DNA from: Acidimicrobiales bacterium
Lineage (GTDB): Bacteria > Actinomycetota > Acidimicrobiia > Acidimicrobiales > Acidimicrobilacustridaceae
NCBI GenBank assembly: GCA_023261915.1
Contig: JALRFT010000018.1
Span: 1 to 8,034, forward strand
Reading direction: 5' to 3'
DNA length: 8,034 nt
The position numbers were made by a program, and so were the translations under genes. Shown piece by piece: positions 1 to 6,474 of the stretch (the first letter of the stretch is position 1; every line of letters starts with the position of its first letter). The notes under the pieces were generated by a model that did no database searches, was not told where the DNA came from, and saw nothing but the letters and a program-made list of their open reading frames with translations.

Positions 1-488
1 TGTTGATCGGTACCGGTGCCGGGTTCGCTCTTAGTCCGGCGTCGCGTTCGGTGACGCTCGCCACCCCGGTGCATCGGGTGGGCATGGCGTCGGGCACGGC
101 TGATCTCCAACGCGATCTCGGCGGGTCCATCATGCAGGCACTGCTCGGGGCCATCCTCACCGCCGGGTACGCCGTGGCAGTGAACAGCCAGCTCGCCGGG
201 GCGCCCGCTTCGGCGACGTCACAACTCACCGACGACACCCGGAACCTGTTGACCTCGTCGTATGCCAGTGCCACCGAGGTTGCCGCCCAGTTCCCCCAGT
301 ACGCGGCGGCCATCATCACTGGCGCCCGAGACTCCTTTGAGTCCGGCGCACTCGTGGCCATCACCGCCGGTCTACTCACCACCGTCGTCGGGGCACTCGT
401 GGTCTGGATCGGTTACCCGTCGCGTCGCCGGGAGGACGAACTGTTCGCCCGATACGCCGAAGCTGACGCCACACCGGTGGCGGACTGA
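1..488 (+). CDS. MFS multidrug efflux transporter, DHA2 (EmrB/QacA-like) family, C-terminal fragment
   Basis: The reading frame is open from the left edge to a TGA at 486-488; the first complete codon is at base 3, and the true start lies outside the window. The 161 visible residues fit the last three helices of a 14-helix proton-driven drug exporter in the cytoplasmic membrane. There is a Gly-rich hydrophobic stretch at residues 1-20. A loop then reads P-x-x-R-x-G-M-A-S-G (22-31) and runs into R-D-L-G-G-S-I-M-Q-A-L-L-G (37-49), the usual DHA2 pattern before helix 13. A polar external loop (about 65-112) follows, then a final helix (115-137) and a charged cytoplasmic tail (R-R-R-E-D-E). The substrate cannot be predicted. 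The gene converges on the serine hydrolase gene, with only 8 bases between the two stops. The fragment is too short to separate DHA2 from other 14-helix MFS groups with certainty. Confidence 0.82.
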   Translation, partial: LIGTGAGFALSPASRSVTLATPVHRVGMASGTADLQRDLGGSIMQALLGAILTAGYAVAVNSQLAGAPASATSQLTDDTRNLLTSSYASATEVAAQFPQYAAAIITGARDSFESGALVAITAGLLTTVVGALVVWIGYPSRRREDELFARYAEADATPVAD

Positions 489-496
489 GTCACCGA

Positions 497-1465
497 TCAG
501 GTGAGGATCTCTCCCACGAGGTCGACCAGCCAGCTCCGCACCGCCGGGTCGTCCTCAACGGGTGTCTTGCCGAGACGAACCACCACGAGATCCTCTTCGG
601 GAAGCACCAAGATGAACTGGCCTTCGTAGCCACAGGCGGCCACCGAGCCTGGCAAACGGTTGAACAACCACCAGTGGGTGCTGTAGTCGAGGTCGGGGTC
701 CTCCCCCCGGGCCGTCTTGGTTCGGGCGCCTTCCACCCATGACGAAGCCAAGAGACGGTTCCCTCCGACACAGCCATCGTGGGCGTAGAGCTGGCCGAAA
801 CGGAGGTAGTCGGTCGCCGTGGCGAACATGAACGACGAACCGATGAACGTTCCCGCGGCGTCGAAGCGCGCCGTGGTGCGTTCCATGCCGACTGGGGCGA
901 ACAGTCGCTCGGTGAGGTACGCCTCCATGGCGGACCGACGCTGTTGTGGGGTGCCGCCGCCGAGCAGGTCACCGAGGACGCGACAGATGATGTTGGTGGT
1001 GCCCGATGAGTAGTAGAAGAAGCGGCCGGGGGATGAGGACAGGGGTCGATCGATGGCGTACGCCGCCACGTCGGAGGCCCCTGCCCCCCACAACATGTTC
1101 ACCACGTCGGAGGCTCCCGAGTCGGAGTACTCCTCGTTCCACGCCAGACCGGAGCGCATCGTCAGCAGGTGTCGCAATGTGATGTCCGCTCGGGTGTCGT
1201 GGCGCCACTCGGGTACCGCAGCCGGTGCGTCCACGTCGACGAGGCCGTCGTCGACCATGAACCCCACAAGGGCGTGGGTGATGCTCTTGGCCACCGACCA
1301 CGATCGATGCGTGGTATCGGGCCCGCATGGTACTGAGGCGTCGTTGGCGTAGAACGCGCACAGCCGCTCGCCGCCGTGTTCAACGAGCACGGCGTGGGTC
1401 TCCCCGGGAACGTCCACGGGTGCCTGTCCGGCCCGCAGACCGTCGAGGATCGGTGTGGCCGCCAC
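497..1465 (-). CDS. Class C beta-lactamase-fold serine hydrolase (EstB/6-aminohexanoate-dimer-hydrolase-like)
   Basis: This 322-residue protein has the serine beta-lactamase/esterase fold. The nucleophile motif S-x-x-K is S57-V-A-K60, within R-S-W-S-V-A-K-S. The second motif, equivalent to Y-x-N, is Y152-S-S154 followed by G-T-T-N; Y-S-S in this place is typical of the esterase and NylB-like branch rather than of true AmpC enzymes. The family landmark L-R-H-L-L-T-M-R-S-G (97-106) is present. The usual K-T-G position appears to be replaced by G279-Y-E-G-Q283, also common in that branch. There is no signal peptide, so it is probably cytoplasmic and more likely an esterase, amidase or peptidase than an antibiotic-resistance enzyme. 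The chosen start is GTG at 1465-1463, one base after the MOSC stop; no strong ribosome binding site is visible, so translation is probably coupled. It is the last gene of a three-gene operon. The substrate is unknown. Confidence 0.88.
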   Translation of the reverse strand: MAATPILDGLRAGQAPVDVPGETHAVLVEHGGERLCAFYANDASVPCGPDTTHRSWSVAKSITHALVGFMVDDGLVDVDAPAAVPEWRHDTRADITLRHLLTMRSGLAWNEEYSDSGASDVVNMLWGAGASDVAAYAIDRPLSSSPGRFFYYSSGTTNIICRVLGDLLGGGTPQQRRSAMEAYLTERLFAPVGMERTTARFDAAGTFIGSSFMFATATDYLRFGQLYAHDGCVGGNRLLASSWVEGARTKTARGEDPDLDYSTHWWLFNRLPGSVAACGYEGQFILVLPEEDLVVVRLGKTPVEDDPAVRSWLVDLVGEILT

Positions 1466-1466
1466 C

Positions 1467-2264
1467 TCAGCGATCCACGCGCACCGTGTCCCCGACGCGG
1501 ATCGTGCCCGGGGTCACTACATCGGCGTAGACGCCGAGATGGTTGGGGAACTGGCCGTTGAGTTCCACGAGGGCGTCATGGATTTCCGGTTGGCGATCGA
1601 GCGCCGGTTCACCGTTGCGGCCCGGCGGTTGAGCTCGCAGCGGCATGGCACACCGCACCGTCGGCTGGGTGACAGCCAGCGTCACTTCACCGATGTGCAC
1701 CTGATGACCTGACCACAGGTCCTCGGCGAACGGTTCAGCGTCGCTGTCGATGACGATGTTGGGTCGGAAACGGCGGACGTCCCACGTGAGATCGGGGCGG
1801 GCCGACCGACAACCGGCGAGGGTTGCCGTGGTGAGCAGGTGGAGTGCGGCGAGGTCGTGGAAGGTGTCCGACGGCGTCGGGATGGCGAAGTACTCGGCAG
1901 TGTCGTCGGGCGGATCGAAGGTCATCTCGTAGGCGAGTGGCCCGGTGCCCGCACTGTGGCGCAGTTGAACCTGTCGGCCCAGCCAAGCCGAGAGGATGTC
2001 GTGGATGCCGGGATCGTCAAGGGCGATGGTGACACCGTCGGGTAACTGCAACGCCCCGTCAATGACGGTGGCGTCAAGGAGTTCAGGGGCTCGTTTCGCT
2101 GACAACACCTTGTCGGCTGCGACATCCACGACTCCGAGGCGTCGATCGCCGGCCACCCCGTCGCCGAGGACCACGAGTTCGTCGGCGGTGTGTCCCTGCA
2201 GCGACTTCACCGGGTAGTGCCACAGGGCGTCGACTGTCCCCACCGTCTCCGGCTGACCGGGCAT
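1467..2264 (-). CDS. MOSC domain-containing protein with N-terminal MOSC_N beta-barrel
   Basis: This 265-residue protein has the two-part layout of the mARC/YcbX-type MOSC family. The N-terminal part carries the Y-P-V-K-S motif (17-21) and G-D-R-R (39-42). The C-terminal MOSC domain carries R-R-F-R-P-N (164-169), the conserved cysteine in T-V-R-C205-A-M-P, and the closing G-V-Y-A-D-V ... P-G-T-I-R-V-G-D (244-259). Family members bind molybdenum cofactor, with the cysteine as Mo ligand, or are thought to carry sulfur for metal-cofactor delivery. A reductase such as mARC needs electron-transfer partners, and none is encoded here, so the reaction is open. No signal peptide or membrane segment is seen. 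The ATG start lies three bases after the SMP-30 gene stop and has no clear Shine-Dalgarno sequence, suggesting termination-reinitiation. The downstream hydrolase starts one base after this gene ends. Confidence 0.9.
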   Translation of the reverse strand: MPGQPETVGTVDALWHYPVKSLQGHTADELVVLGDGVAGDRRLGVVDVAADKVLSAKRAPELLDATVIDGALQLPDGVTIALDDPGIHDILSAWLGRQVQLRHSAGTGPLAYEMTFDPPDDTAEYFAIPTPSDTFHDLAALHLLTTATLAGCRSARPDLTWDVRRFRPNIVIDSDAEPFAEDLWSGHQVHIGEVTLAVTQPTVRCAMPLRAQPPGRNGEPALDRQPEIHDALVELNGQFPNHLGVYADVVTPGTIRVGDTVRVDR

Positions 2265-2267
2265 GGT

Positions 2268-3152
2268 TCAGGGTCGTCCGGCGTGGGGAGCCGTCACGGT
2301 CGCCACTTCGATGCAGCCTTCGCGACTCGCGGCTCGGGCCTCATGGTTCGAATCGGGGGCGGTCATGATGAACAGCGTCCGGCCGTCGTCGCCACCGAGC
2401 ATGCAGGCGAACGCCGTCTGGGTGGTGTCGACGGTGTCGAGAATTTCGCCACCTTCGGCCACCCGCAGGCACTGGGGGGCGGTGGCGTTTGCCACCCACA
2501 CGGCGCCCTCGGCGTCGAGGCAGATGCCGTCAGGGGCGACGAGCAGACCTGACAGGTCAGCCCACACCCGGCGATTGTCGAGACTGCCGTCGGTGTATAG
2601 ATCAAAGGCGGTGAGCCGCAGTGCCAGGGTCTCGGCCACGATCAACGTCATGCCGTCGGGGGTGATGACCGACCCGTTGGGAAACACCATGTCGGTGGCG
2701 GCGACGCTGCGGGTCCCGTCCGGGGCGATGCGGCTCAGGACCGTCGAAGTGGGGCCCGGCTCGCCGAGGACCCCTTCAATCCCGTATTCGGCGAGGAAGG
2801 CGTCAAGGTCGAAACCGAAGTCACCGACGAAGACGGTGCCGTCATCGGTGACCACGAGATCGTTCACCCACCACCCGGCCAGACCGGTGAGGTCGGCGAG
2901 CTCGGTCAGGTTGGTGCCGTCGTAGCGCAATACCCGCTGATCGGTCATCGACGACACCACCATCGATCCGTCGGGCAGCCATCCGAGACCCGACGGCTGG
3001 CCGGGGACCTCGACGATGCGTTCGTCGTCACCGTCAGCGGTGATGGCGTGCACGGCATGGTCATAGAAGTCCGAGTACCACAGCCGGCCGTCGTGCCAGC
3101 GGGGTCCCTCTCCGAAGTGGAGGCCGGATCGCAAGATGGTCGTAGAAGTCAT
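2268..3152 (-). CDS. SMP-30/gluconolactonase/LRE family beta-propeller lactonase-like protein
   Basis: This 294-residue protein has the length and repeat pattern of the six-bladed SMP-30/gluconolactonase family, which usually hydrolyses sugar or other lactones using one divalent metal. The expected metal-site residues can all be placed: E15 in F-G-E-G-P-R-W, N97 in W-V-N-D-L-V, N159 in F-P-N-G-S-V-I-T-P-D-G, and D208 in A-P-D-G-I-C-L-D. Blade-type repeats of the form D-G-x-h-h-V recur (61-65, 104-109, 215-221). No signal peptide is present, so it is probably cytoplasmic. It heads the operon running on into the MOSC and serine hydrolase genes, with a 3-base gap to the next start. The ATG at 3152 sits six bases after a TACGGT hexamer and has no Shine-Dalgarno sequence, suggesting a leaderless mRNA. 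The actual lactone or ester substrate cannot be read from the sequence. Confidence 0.9.
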   Translation of the reverse strand: MTSTTILRSGLHFGEGPRWHDGRLWYSDFYDHAVHAITADGDDERIVEVPGQPSGLGWLPDGSMVVSSMTDQRVLRYDGTNLTELADLTGLAGWWVNDLVVTDDGTVFVGDFGFDLDAFLAEYGIEGVLGEPGPTSTVLSRIAPDGTRSVAATDMVFPNGSVITPDGMTLIVAETLALRLTAFDLYTDGSLDNRRVWADLSGLLVAPDGICLDAEGAVWVANATAPQCLRVAEGGEILDTVDTTQTAFACMLGGDDGRTLFIMTAPDSNHEARAASREGCIEVATVTAPHAGRP

Positions 3153-3158
3153 GGCCGA

Positions 3159-3164
3159 ACCGTA
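3159..3164 (-). promoter_or_regulatory. Probable -10 element for a leaderless SMP-30 operon transcript
   Basis: On the minus strand TACGGT is followed by six bases (TCGGCC) and then the ATG of the SMP-30-type gene at 3152. This matches TANNNT at -12 to -7 if transcription begins at the A of the start codon, as known for leaderless actinobacterial genes. No Shine-Dalgarno sequence is present between the hexamer and the ATG. No convincing -35 hexamer is seen upstream. Confidence 0.55.
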
Positions 3165-3196
3165 CTGCCACCGGCTCCCGTGCGCCCGGCCTGTGC

Positions 3197-3201
3197 AAGG
3201 A
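3197..3201 (+). promoter_or_regulatory. Ribosome binding site of the LLM oxidoreductase gene
   Basis: AAGGA lies seven bases before the ATG at 3209 and supports that start. The hexamer AAGGAT (3197-3202) also occupies the -12 to -7 position used by the TANNNT elements at other starts in this window, but lacks the first T, so a ribosome binding site is the better reading. Confidence 0.6.
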
Positions 3202-3208
3202 TGCCGCC

Positions 3209-4171
3209 ATGGCTGAACTCACTTTCGGTGTCTTTATCCCCCAAGGCTGGAAGATGGAACTGGCCTCCATTCCCGACCCTCAGGACAAGTGGGCCAAAGC
3301 CGTTGAGGTGTCCGTCCTCGCCGAGGAACTCGGGTACGACTCGTTGTGGGTGTACGACCACGTGCACAACGTTCCGGTGCCCGCCCACGAAACCATGTTC
3401 GAGTGCTGGACCACCATGGCCGCCATCAGCCAGCGCACCAGTCGCATCCGTCTCGGCCAGATGGTGGGCTGCGGCCCGTATCGGAACCCGGGTCTGTTGG
3501 CCAAGATCACGTCCAACATCGATGTGATCTCCGGCGGTCGCCTCGACTGGGGGGTGGGGGCCGGCTGGTACGAAAACGAGTTCACCGGGTACGGCTATCC
3601 GTTCCCCTCGGCGGCCGACCGCATCCGGGCGCTGCGGGAGACGGTCGAGATCGTGTTGTCGATGTGGCGTGAACCCGACACCACCTATCACGGTCGCTAC
3701 TTCACCCTCGATGGCGCCCAGTGCGACCCCAAGCCGTTGCAGCAGCCGCACCCCCCGGTGCTCATCGGTGGCGGCGGCGAGCAGATGACCCTGCGGGTGG
3801 TGGCCGAGTTGGCCACCCATTCCAATTTCGGCGGCAAGCCGCACGAGTGGGCCCACAAGGCTGACGTCCTCAAGGGTCACTGCGACAAGGTGGGTCGCAA
3901 CTACGACGAGATCACCAAGACGTGGTCGCCCGAGGTGTTCATCCGTCGCACCGAGGCCGAGGTGGCCGCCGCGGGCAGTCGCTCGTTCTGGGGGGAACCG
4001 GTGGACTCATGGACCGAGGGGAACCTGGTGGGCACCCCCGATCAGGTGGCCGAGAAGATTCGCACCTACGTGGATCTCGGATGTACCGGGTTCATTCCGT
4101 GGTGCAGCGACTACCCCGACACCGAGACGCTCGAGCTGCTCGCCACCGAGGTCATCCCCCAGGTGCGTTGA
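3209..4171 (+). CDS. LLM class, probably F420-dependent, oxidoreductase
   Basis: This 320-residue protein is a luciferase-like monooxygenase-family TIM barrel. Landmarks are L-G-Y-D-S-L-W-V-Y-D-H (41-51); R-I-R-L-G-Q-M-V (79-86), Y-R-N-P-G-L-L-A-K (91-99) and I-S-G-G-R-L (107-112), with G-V-G-A-G-W-Y-E-N-E-F (115-125) shortly after; P-P-V-L-I-G-G-G-G (182-190); and a C-terminal G-T-P-D-Q-V-A-E-K-I (275-284). This pattern is typical of the large actinobacterial group that uses reduced coenzyme F420 (or FMN) for hydride transfer to unknown organic substrates. It is a soluble, cytoplasmic protein of the usual family length. The start is supported by AAGGA seven bases upstream. The gene is divergent from the SMP-30 operon across a 56-base region. 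Its stop TGA (4169-4171) shares its last base with the ATG of the DUF1295 gene, so the two are probably co-translated. F420 versus FMN use is inferred, not shown. Confidence 0.9.
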   Translation: MAELTFGVFIPQGWKMELASIPDPQDKWAKAVEVSVLAEELGYDSLWVYDHVHNVPVPAHETMFECWTTMAAISQRTSRIRLGQMVGCGPYRNPGLLAKITSNIDVISGGRLDWGVGAGWYENEFTGYGYPFPSAADRIRALRETVEIVLSMWREPDTTYHGRYFTLDGAQCDPKPLQQPHPPVLIGGGGEQMTLRVVAELATHSNFGGKPHEWAHKADVLKGHCDKVGRNYDEITKTWSPEVFIRRTEAEVAAAGSRSFWGEPVDSWTEGNLVGTPDQVAEKIRTYVDLGCTGFIPWCSDYPDTETLELLATEVIPQVR

Positions 4172-5097
4172 TGGCGAACCGCCGTCGCCGCCGCGGGGTC
4201 CCACCGGCAGCAACAGTGGGAGTGGCCGTGGTGCTCGCCGCGGTCGTGGCCATCGCCGGGAGCTGGCAGGGCCCGACCGTTGGCGGCGTTGGGGTATTCG
4301 CCCTGTGCGTGGCCGTGGCGTTCGTCATCAACTGGGTGGCGTGGATCCCGGCGTCGCTGTGGCGCACCGAGCGGTTCTACGACCTGACCGGGTCGGTGAC
4401 GTTCGTGGCTGTGGTCGTCACCGCTCTTGCTGGTTCGCCCGCTCCCGGGGGTGCCGCATCGGTGTGGCGGGTGGTGGTGGCTGCGATGGTCGTCGTGTGG
4501 GCGGTGCGACTCGGGTCGTTCCTGTTTCGTCGGGTTCGCCGTGACGGTTCCGACGGTCGGTTCGACAAGATCAAGGTGCATCCAATGGCGTTCCTCGCCA
4601 CCTGGACCCTCCAGGCACTCTGGGTATCGATGACCGTGGCCGCCGCACTCGCCGCCGTCACCGTGGCTGACGGACTCGGCGGGGTGTGGGCCGTGCTCGG
4701 CGTCATCGTGTGGCTCAAAGGATTCATCATTGAGGTGGTGGCTGACACTCAAAAGCGCCGGTTCCGGTCCGACCCGGCCAATGTCGGCCGCTTCATCTCG
4801 ACAGGGCTGTGGTCGTGGTCGCGTCACCCGAACTATCTCGGAGAGATCACGCTGTGGTGTGGGGTGGCGCTCATGGCCGTGCCGACGCTCGCTGGGTGGC
4901 GATGGGTGGTGCTCGCATCCCCGGTGTTCGTGTGGTTCCTTCTCACCCGGGTCAGTGGGATCCCGTTGCTCGAAGCCCGTGCCGCCGCCCGGTTCGGCGA
5001 CGACTCCGGCTACCGGGCGTATGTCGAGCGCACCCCGGTGTTGTTGCCCCGGCTCAGGCGTCCCATTCGGGATGGCGCTTCTCGAGGAACGCCCTGA
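4171..5097 (+). CDS. DUF1295 / steroid 5-alpha-reductase-like integral membrane protein
   Basis: This 308-residue protein has an Arg-rich N-terminus (residues 4-9) and about six to seven hydrophobic segments (roughly 14-30, 38-60, 74-88, 98-116, 140-165, 170-190 and 225-260). Family motifs are R-T-E-R-F-Y-D-L-T-G-S (65-75), W-A-V-R-L-G-S-F-L-F (110-119), D-T-Q-K-R-R-F-R (192-199), the diagnostic S-R-H-P-N-Y-L-G-E (217-225) and G-I-P-L-L-E-A-R (263-270). Relatives include 3-oxo-5-alpha-steroid 4-dehydrogenases and isoprenylcysteine or phospholipid methyltransferases, which bind NADPH or SAM with this C-terminal region; the DUF1295 members themselves lack an assigned reaction. The ATG at 4171 overlaps the LLM gene stop (TGATG), giving translational coupling. 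The frame is open further upstream, but that part is the LLM gene read in another frame. The last 15 codons overlap the convergent crotonase gene by 44 bases. Confidence 0.87.
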   Translation: MANRRRRRGVPPAATVGVAVVLAAVVAIAGSWQGPTVGGVGVFALCVAVAFVINWVAWIPASLWRTERFYDLTGSVTFVAVVVTALAGSPAPGGAASVWRVVVAAMVVVWAVRLGSFLFRRVRRDGSDGRFDKIKVHPMAFLATWTLQALWVSMTVAAALAAVTVADGLGGVWAVLGVIVWLKGFIIEVVADTQKRRFRSDPANVGRFISTGLWSWSRHPNYLGEITLWCGVALMAVPTLAGWRWVVLASPVFVWFLLTRVSGIPLLEARAAARFGDDSGYRAYVERTPVLLPRLRRPIRDGASRGTP

Positions 5098-5824
5098 TCC
5101 CCTCTTTGGCATCGGGGGTCTGGCTGGCTTCGGCCATCACGGTGGTGGCGTAGGCGTAGGCCTCCTCGATGGGTAGGTCGAGTTGTCGGTACATGGCGGC
5201 CTTGCCCGTGGCCTTCGACGAACGTGAACCGCGGGTGGCCCGACCGAGGAGGTCGGTCACGGCGGCGTCGAGTTCGTCGGCGGGAACCACGCGGTTCACG
5301 AGACCCCACGAAAGGGCGGTGGCCGCATCAATGGGGTCACCGGTGAAGGCCAGTTCGGCGAGCCGTTTGGTCGAGATGTTCCGACCCACTTCGACTGCGG
5401 GTGTGGTGCAGAACCAACCGCCTTTGCCACCGGGAAGGGCGAACCCGACTCCTTCGGCGGCGACCGCAAGGTCGCAGGCCGCCACGAGCTGACATCCGGC
5501 GGCGGTGGCGAGGGCGTGGACCCGGGCGATGGTGACCTGGGGGATCTGGCGGAGCGCAAGCATCGTGGCGCTGCACGTCGCCACGAGTTCGGTGGCGGCC
5601 GCAAGGTCAGCTCCGTCAAGGTCCCCGAAGTCGTGACCGGCGCTGAACACCGGACCTTCGGCGGCGAGCACCACACCTCTGGCGTCACTCGTTCCGACTG
5701 TGCGCACGGCGTCGAGCAGTTCCCGGAGCGCCTCGAGTGACAGGGCGTTGCGCCGTTCGGGACGGTTCAGCGTGATGGTGGCGACAGGTCCGTCGACGGC
5801 CAGCAGCAGGGTCTTGTAGGTCAT
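5054..5824 (-). CDS. Enoyl-CoA hydratase/isomerase (crotonase) family protein, ECHDC3-like
   Basis: This 256-residue protein has the standard single-domain crotonase length. It carries N-R-P-E-R-R-N-A-L-S (20-29), the first oxyanion-hole motif F-S-A-G-H-D (60-65, backbone NH of A62), the second in A-T-A-A-G-C-Q-L-V-A-A-C-D (106-118, G110), the P-G-G-K-G-G-W-F-C-T-T-P block (131-142) and the trimer-region L-A-F-T-G-D-P-I-D-A-A-T-A (158-170). The two glutamates that act as acid and base in classical enoyl-CoA hydratases (144 and 164, rat numbering) are Q112 and G132 here. The same replacements are typical of ECHDC3-type proteins, from memory. CoA-thioester binding is therefore likely, but 2-enoyl hydration is doubtful. 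The ATG at 5824 is preceded by an excellent Shine-Dalgarno match that also contains a TANNNT hexamer. The gene is monocistronic, divergent from UPF0016 and convergent (44-base overlap) with DUF1295. Confidence 0.9.
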   Translation of the reverse strand: MTYKTLLLAVDGPVATITLNRPERRNALSLEALRELLDAVRTVGTSDARGVVLAAEGPVFSAGHDFGDLDGADLAAATELVATCSATMLALRQIPQVTIARVHALATAAGCQLVAACDLAVAAEGVGFALPGGKGGWFCTTPAVEVGRNISTKRLAELAFTGDPIDAATALSWGLVNRVVPADELDAAVTDLLGRATRGSRSSKATGKAAMYRQLDLPIEEAYAYATTVMAEASQTPDAKEGIRAFLEKRHPEWDA

Positions 5825-5825
5825 G

Positions 5826-5836
5826 GGATCACCTTA
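5826..5836 (-). promoter_or_regulatory. Start-proximal signal of the crotonase gene: -10-like TAAGGT overlapping a Shine-Dalgarno sequence
   Basis: On the minus strand TAAGGTGATCC ends one base before the ATG at 5824. AAGGTGATCC largely complements the conserved 16S rRNA 3' tail (GGATCACCTCC...), but sits unusually close to the ATG. TAAGGT lies exactly six bases before the ATG, the leaderless -10 position seen at other starts here. If the transcript were leaderless, the Shine-Dalgarno match would not be transcribed. The two readings exclude each other unless there is a second promoter further upstream in the 68-base intergenic region. Confidence 0.5.
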
Positions 5837-5880
5837 TGGCTTCCGCCCCGCAGGTGTTCGGGGGGTCGGCGTGGGTGACG

Positions 5881-5886
5881 TAGCGT
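5881..5886 (+). promoter_or_regulatory. Probable -10 element for a leaderless UPF0016 transcript
   Basis: TAGCGT is followed by six bases (CGGGAT) and the GTG start at 5893. This is TANNNT at -12 to -7 if the mRNA begins at the G of GTG. No Shine-Dalgarno sequence lies between them, so the hexamer is the main support for choosing GTG 5893 over the in-frame ATG at 5914. No clear -35 is seen. Confidence 0.55.
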
Positions 5887-5892
5887 CGGGAT

Positions 5893-6474
5893 GTGGGTTC
5901 GCTGTTCGCCGCCATGGGGCTCGTGTTCGTTGCCGAACTCGGCGACAAGACCCAGTTGATCGCCCTCGGGTTCGGCGCCCGACACCGCATCGGCCCAGTG
6001 CTGCTCGGCATGTTCCTCGGTTACGGTATCGCCAATCTCGCCGCCGTCGTCGTCGGCGGGATCCTCGGAGCCACCCTGCCGACCCGGGCCCTCGGCATCG
6101 GCGGCGGCATCCTGTTCTTGGGCTTCGCGCTGTGGACGTTGCGACCCGAACGTTCCGATGCGGGAACCACCGACGTCGAGGCCGAGCCCGTCGAGCCGAG
6201 TCGTCCGGCTCGGGCCGTGGTGCCGTCGGTGGCGCTGGCCGTGCTCGTCGCCGAGATGGGAGACAAGACACAGCTCGCTACGGCCACGCTCGCTTCCCAG
6301 GGCCCGCCCGTGCTCGTGTGGATCGGAGCGACGATCGGCATCGTGGCGGCCGGAGCCGTTGGCGTCGTCGTCGGCCGTTTCGTCGGGGCCCGTCTGCCCG
6401 AGCGGGTCACCCGTCTCGGCTCAGCTGTGCTGTTCGCCGTGTTCGGTGTGGTGCTGATCGTCGTCAGTCTGTGA
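5893..6474 (+). CDS. UPF0016/GDT1 (TMEM165) family cation transporter, probable Mn2+ exporter
   Basis: This 193-residue membrane protein has two related halves, each opening with the family signature E-x-G-D-K-T: E15-L-G-D-K-T20 and E121-M-G-D-K-T126, both followed by Q-L. Each half has about three hydrophobic helices (roughly 3-28, 35-60 and 64-83; then 110-133, 138-162 and 172-192), joined by a polar acidic linker (84-107). Length, repeat symmetry and motifs fit the UPF0016 family, whose characterised bacterial members export Mn2+ and whose eukaryotic members (TMEM165, Gdt1) move Mn2+/Ca2+ against protons. The GTG start begins just before the first helix and is supported by a TAGCGT element six bases upstream. 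No Mn riboswitch would fit if the mRNA is leaderless. The gene is divergent from the crotonase and overlaps the convergent nitrobindin gene by 11 bases. The metal specificity is inferred from the family. Confidence 0.92.
   Translation: MGSLFAAMGLVFVAELGDKTQLIALGFGARHRIGPVLLGMFLGYGIANLAAVVVGGILGATLPTRALGIGGGILFLGFALWTLRPERSDAGTTDVEAEPVEPSRPARAVVPSVALAVLVAEMGDKTQLATATLASQGPPVLVWIGATIGIVAAGAVGVVVGRFVGARLPERVTRLGSAVLFAVFGVVLIVVSL

Noticed and set aside
490..504. Small inverted repeat TCACC-GATCA-GGTGA between the MFS and serine hydrolase stops, possibly a bidirectional terminator
   Set aside because: The stem is only five base pairs and no T-run follows on either strand.
497..1465. Annotation as an AmpC-type antibiotic-resistance beta-lactamase
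   Set aside because: There is no signal peptide. The Y-S-S motif and the lack of a clear K-T-G triad point to the esterase/NylB-like branch of the fold.
3149..3880. A 243-codon open frame on the minus strand antisense to the LLM oxidoreductase
   Set aside because: It is a shadow of a well-recognised gene and has no recognisable domain of its own.
3922..4170. Upstream extension of the DUF1295 frame within the LLM gene
   Set aside because: This part reads as Arg/Gly-rich shadow sequence, while ATG 4171 forms a TGATG overlap with the LLM stop and begins the membrane protein properly.
4111..5112. A 333-codon open frame on the minus strand antisense to the DUF1295 gene
   Set aside because: The product is His/Pro/Arg/Gly-rich with no hydrophobic core or motif, the usual mirror of a GC-rich gene. 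The plus-strand frame has clear membrane segments and the S-R-H-P-N-Y motif.
5825..5892. Possible yybP-ykoY (Mn2+) riboswitch before the UPF0016 gene, as found upstream of some Mn exporters
   Set aside because: The intergenic space is only 68 bases, shared with a divergent promoter, and the predicted transcript starts at or next to the GTG, leaving no room for the aptamer.
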